DNA of 55,428 bases, taken from positions 1 to 55,428 of the forward strand of contig CAOJQZ010000008.1 in NCBI GenBank assembly GCA_948441955.1, read 5' to 3'. Both the position numbers and the translations under genes were made by a program. Positions 53,041 through 55,428 of the stretch are shown piece by piece (the stretch's first letter is position 1; every line of letters begins with the position of its first letter). Source of the stretch: an uncultured Lachnospiraceae bacterium (GTDB lineage Bacteria; Bacillota; Clostridia; Lachnospirales; Lachnospiraceae). A model generated the notes under the pieces. It saw only the letters and a list, made by a program, of their open reading frames with translations. It was not told where the DNA came from and ran no database searches.

Positions 53041-54276
53041 ATGAAAGCAGATGGAAAAAGAGTAATTTCACGGTTAGAGGAAATTTACCAGTGCGGGAAG
53101 AAGGAAGACGGAACCTACACAAGAATGGCATTTTCTGATGAAGACGTAAAGGGAAGAAAGCTCTTTGCTTCCTGGGCGGAGGCTTTGGGAATGGAGGCAA
53201 GGGTGGATGAGGCCGGAAATCTCATTGTCCGCATGGAGGGACAGGATAACAGCCTTCCGGCAATTCTGATGGGCTCCCATCTGGATACGGTGCCGGACGG
53301 AGGAAAGTATGACGGTGTTCTTGGATGTGTGGGAGCATTGGAGGTCTGCGAGACATTTAAAAAGGAAGGATATGTGCCAAAGCATCCGTTAGAGGTGATT
53401 GTATTTACAGATGAAGAAGGCTTCCGTTTTGGGAAAGGACTTACAGGGAGCAGCGCAATCTGCGGGCAGGATGCGGGAATCAGTGATTCGGAGCTTGATA
53501 TATACGGAGAAGAGCGGGGAAAAGTTATGCAGTCCTACGGCATTACCAGCGAGGGTGTAAAGGCCGCGGCAAAGAATCCGGAAGACGTACTTTGCTTTTT
53601 GGAGCTTCATGTAGAACAGGGGGCAAGATTATACAGAACAGATACTTCCGTGGGGATTGTATCTTCTATTGCCGGCGTGAACCGATATGAGGTTACGGTA
53701 ACCGGAGAGGCAAACCATGCAGGCAGCACGGCAATGGCAGACCGTAAGGACGCCCTTGTGGCAGCGGCCGGATTTATTAACAGAATACCAGAGGTTACAA
53801 CAGAATGCGGGAACGAATTTACCGTTGCAACTGTAGGCACGATAAAGGTAACGCCCCACTCTGTCAATGTAATTCCAGGCACCTGCACATTCAGCCTGGA
53901 AATCAGAGACACAGACGCTAAAGTTATGTCGCTGGTTGAACAAAAACTGCAGGAGACCCTTGGGGACATTTGTAACAAATATGGAGTTTCCTATACATTT
54001 GTCCCCACATCCTTCCATGACCCGGCGCCTATGTCTGACTGGGTAAAGGAAAATATTGAAAATGCAGTGAAAGAGCTTGGCATAGACTATAGTATTATTC
54101 CAAGCGGCGCATTCCATGATTCTCTTATCATGACCAGCGTATTTCCGACAGCTATGATATTTGTTCCAAGTGAAAATGGAATCAGCCATTCCAGACATGA
54201 GTACACAGAAGACAAAGACATAGAAAACGGCTGCAATGTACTGTTAAAGACGATTTTGAATGTAGATAAATTATAA
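53041..54276 (+). CDS. M20 Zn-dependent amidohydrolase (allantoate/N-carbamoyl-amino-acid type)
   Basis: A 411-aa metal-dependent amidase of the M20C group that includes allantoate deiminase (AllC), ureidoglycine/N-carbamoyl-L-amino-acid hydrolase (HyuC) and beta-ureidopropionase. The two-metal site is visible: H80 and D82 in 'GSHLDTVPDGG', D91 in 'KYDG', the E-E pair in 'FTDEEGFRFG' and a histidine in 'ENGISHSRHEY'. 'ELHVEQGARLY' is the family's second signature. The start at 53041 follows a GGAGGAAGG tract. A PucR neighbour favours an allantoate or ureide substrate, but the exact one is open. Confidence 0.9.
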   Translation: MKADGKRVISRLEEIYQCGKKEDGTYTRMAFSDEDVKGRKLFASWAEALGMEARVDEAGNLIVRMEGQDNSLPAILMGSHLDTVPDGGKYDGVLGCVGALEVCETFKKEGYVPKHPLEVIVFTDEEGFRFGKGLTGSSAICGQDAGISDSELDIYGEERGKVMQSYGITSEGVKAAAKNPEDVLCFLELHVEQGARLYRTDTSVGIVSSIAGVNRYEVTVTGEANHAGSTAMADRKDALVAAAGFINRIPEVTTECGNEFTVATVGTIKVTPHSVNVIPGTCTFSLEIRDTDAKVMSLVEQKLQETLGDICNKYGVSYTFVPTSFHDPAPMSDWVKENIENAVKELGIDYSIIPSGAFHDSLIMTSVFPTAMIFVPSENGISHSRHEYTEDKDIENGCNVLLKTILNVDKL

Positions 54277-54367
54277 GCAGCGGTAAATAACATGACAGGT
54301 TCATGTTAAAATCCCTTGCCATAAGGGAGAAAAATAAAAGAAAATAAAAAGAAAGGAAGGTAACACT

Positions 54368-55428
54368 ATGGCAAAGAAAAAAATCGGTATCATCGGCGGA
54401 GGTATTTCCGGAACAGCTCTCGGCTACCACTTAAGTCTCTATGACGGCGAGGCTGAGGTAATCGTATTCGAGAAAGATACAATCGGAGGAGCTTCCACAG
54501 CAAAATCAGCAGGTACAGTTTGTCTGTTTGACGATTCTCTCAAGAACAGATACTGGGACGTAAGACTTTACGGCTTCGAGTCTTATCTCAAAATGGAGGA
54601 GGAAGAAAAAGGTTCCGCAGGCTTTGACAAGACGGGAACACTTGTAGTTGCTACAAACGAGGAAGTAGAGAAGGTAATTAAGACCGGTATCGCCCTTGCA
54701 AAGGCGGCAGGCTACACCGGTGAGTACATTACAGACAAGGACCGTATTAAGGAGATTCTGCCGGATATTTCCACAGATAATATTCTTGGCGCAGGCTACA
54801 CGGCAGACGACGGATATTTTGACGGAACCATGATTTCTAATACATATGCAAAGAAATTTCAGAAAAACGGCGGTGTTGTTAAGACGGGCGTTAAGGTAAC
54901 AGAGGTTGTTGTGGAGAATAACAAGGTGAAGGGCCTTAAGACGGACGACGGAGCTGAATATGAGTTTGATGTTGTAGTTGACTGTACAGGACCGTGGAGC
55001 AAATTCACAGGCGAGATGGTTGGTCTTGACGTACCGATCTGGCATACAAAAGCAGAAGCCTTCTTCTTATGCCCTCCGGGAAAGAAGCTTAACTATACCT
55101 TCCCTGTGCTGAAATATCCAGAGTTCTACGGACTTAGGGCAGGAGATAATATTTTTATCTGCAAGTCCCACCTTTCTATGGATTTAAGCAACCCGATGCA
55201 TGCAGGACAGTGGGATCCGGACAAATTACCGGCAACAGGCGGAACAGATGATTACTTCATTGACTTCCTTCTTGATCAGCTGGAAGCAAAGGTTCCCGGA
55301 ATCGTGGACAGCGGACTTGTTTCTTCATGGCTTTCCTATCGTGCGGAGCCCAAAGATTTCTGGCCGATCTTAGGCGAGACTCCGGTTGAAGGATATATGC
55401 TTTCTACAGGCTACGGCGGAAACGGCGT
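54368..55428 (+). CDS. FAD-dependent oxidoreductase (DAO family), cut by window end
   Basis: The first 353 codons of a D-amino-acid-oxidase/glycine-oxidase-like flavoprotein. The FAD Rossmann motif is 'KIGIIGGGISGTALGYHL', the acidic end of strand 2 is 'VIVFEKDTIGG', and the second FAD segment 'VVVDCTGPWS' is present. The sequence breaks off at 'STGYGGNG', the G-rich C-terminal FAD loop, so only the tail is missing. GAAAGGAAGG precedes the ATG. The substrate is probably an amine or amino acid. The gene follows the M20 amidohydrolase by 91 bases, with a 7-bp inverted repeat AACATGA/TCATGTT at 54289-54307 between them, suggesting oxidation of the hydrolase's product. Confidence 0.85.
   Translation, partial: MAKKKIGIIGGGISGTALGYHLSLYDGEAEVIVFEKDTIGGASTAKSAGTVCLFDDSLKNRYWDVRLYGFESYLKMEEEEKGSAGFDKTGTLVVATNEEVEKVIKTGIALAKAAGYTGEYITDKDRIKEILPDISTDNILGAGYTADDGYFDGTMISNTYAKKFQKNGGVVKTGVKVTEVVVENNKVKGLKTDDGAEYEFDVVVDCTGPWSKFTGEMVGLDVPIWHTKAEAFFLCPPGKKLNYTFPVLKYPEFYGLRAGDNIFICKSHLSMDLSNPMHAGQWDPDKLPATGGTDDYFIDFLLDQLEAKVPGIVDSGLVSSWLSYRAEPKDFWPILGETPVEGYMLSTGYGGNG

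Noticed and set aside
1..55428. CRISPR arrays, rRNA genes, IS elements or phage structural genes
   Set aside because: No regularly spaced repeats, rRNA-like sequence, DDE transposase or capsid/tail genes were seen on either strand.

Overview
This 55.4 kb window reads as chromosome of a low- to mid-GC, endospore-forming Clostridia, most likely a Lachnospiraceae relative. The pointers are dense short-spaced operons with strong AGGAGG-type ribosome sites, scpA-scpB-dac next to recA-recX-rny, spoVB-like and spoIIM-like genes, a NifS/IscU pair behind an Rrf2 regulator, a very large CoA-dehydratase-activase-like protein, and a Cheo-type LexA box before recA. No species call is possible from sequence alone.

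Layout. 1-3.0 kb: a cytoplasmic ParB-like/BMP fusion protein, a small phosphoesterase and a CsoR-type metal sensor. 3.0-9.45 kb: a D-Ala-D-Ala carboxypeptidase gene (dac) split by a 5,223-bp mobile element. The element carries a large hybrid histidine kinase (leftward), a 49-aa small ORF and a large serine recombinase (rightward). 9.5-15.8 kb: aminopeptidase P, a HAD phosphatase, a phosphoesterase, scpA, scpB and a second, intact dac gene. 15.9-19.3 kb: recA, recX, rny. 19.4-23.3 kb: NUDIX hydrolase, SpoIIM-like, MATE exporter, SpoVB-like flippase. 23.4-27.5 kb: iscR-like regulator, cysteine desulfurase, IscU scaffold, mnmA and a PHP phosphatase. This is a sulfur-trafficking operon ending in tRNA thiolation. 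27.6-34.5 kb: lower glycolysis (gap, pgk, tpiA, gpmI) with a REC-GGDEF protein and an esterase in between. 34.7-39.5 kb: HAD phosphatase, lipoprotein, NfeD-SPFH membrane pair, LytTR/GHKL two-component system. 39.5-43.7 kb: a 1,415-aa BadF/activase protein, leftward. 44-50.8 kb: rhomboid-like protein, pyruvate kinase, XpaC-TelA pair, TrmB regulator and lysA-like decarboxylase. 50.9-55.4 kb: tRNA-Leu(CAA), PucR regulator, M20 amidohydrolase and a DAO-family flavoprotein cut by the window end.

The outstanding object is the element in dac. The two dac halves are in the same codon phase at a 16-bp direct repeat with one mismatch. Joining them at that repeat restores a complete 388-aa enzyme with SxxK, SxN and KTG motifs. 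Joining the element's own ends gives an attP that is an almost perfect inverted repeat centred on a TG dinucleotide. This is the signature of a large-serine-integrase element that leaves precisely. It has sat down exactly on the codons of the SxN catalytic motif. The layout resembles sporulation intervening elements such as the skin element in sigK, but the host gene is a peptidoglycan carboxypeptidase and the main cargo is a soluble multi-PAS hybrid kinase. I know of no description of this combination, although I could not search for one.
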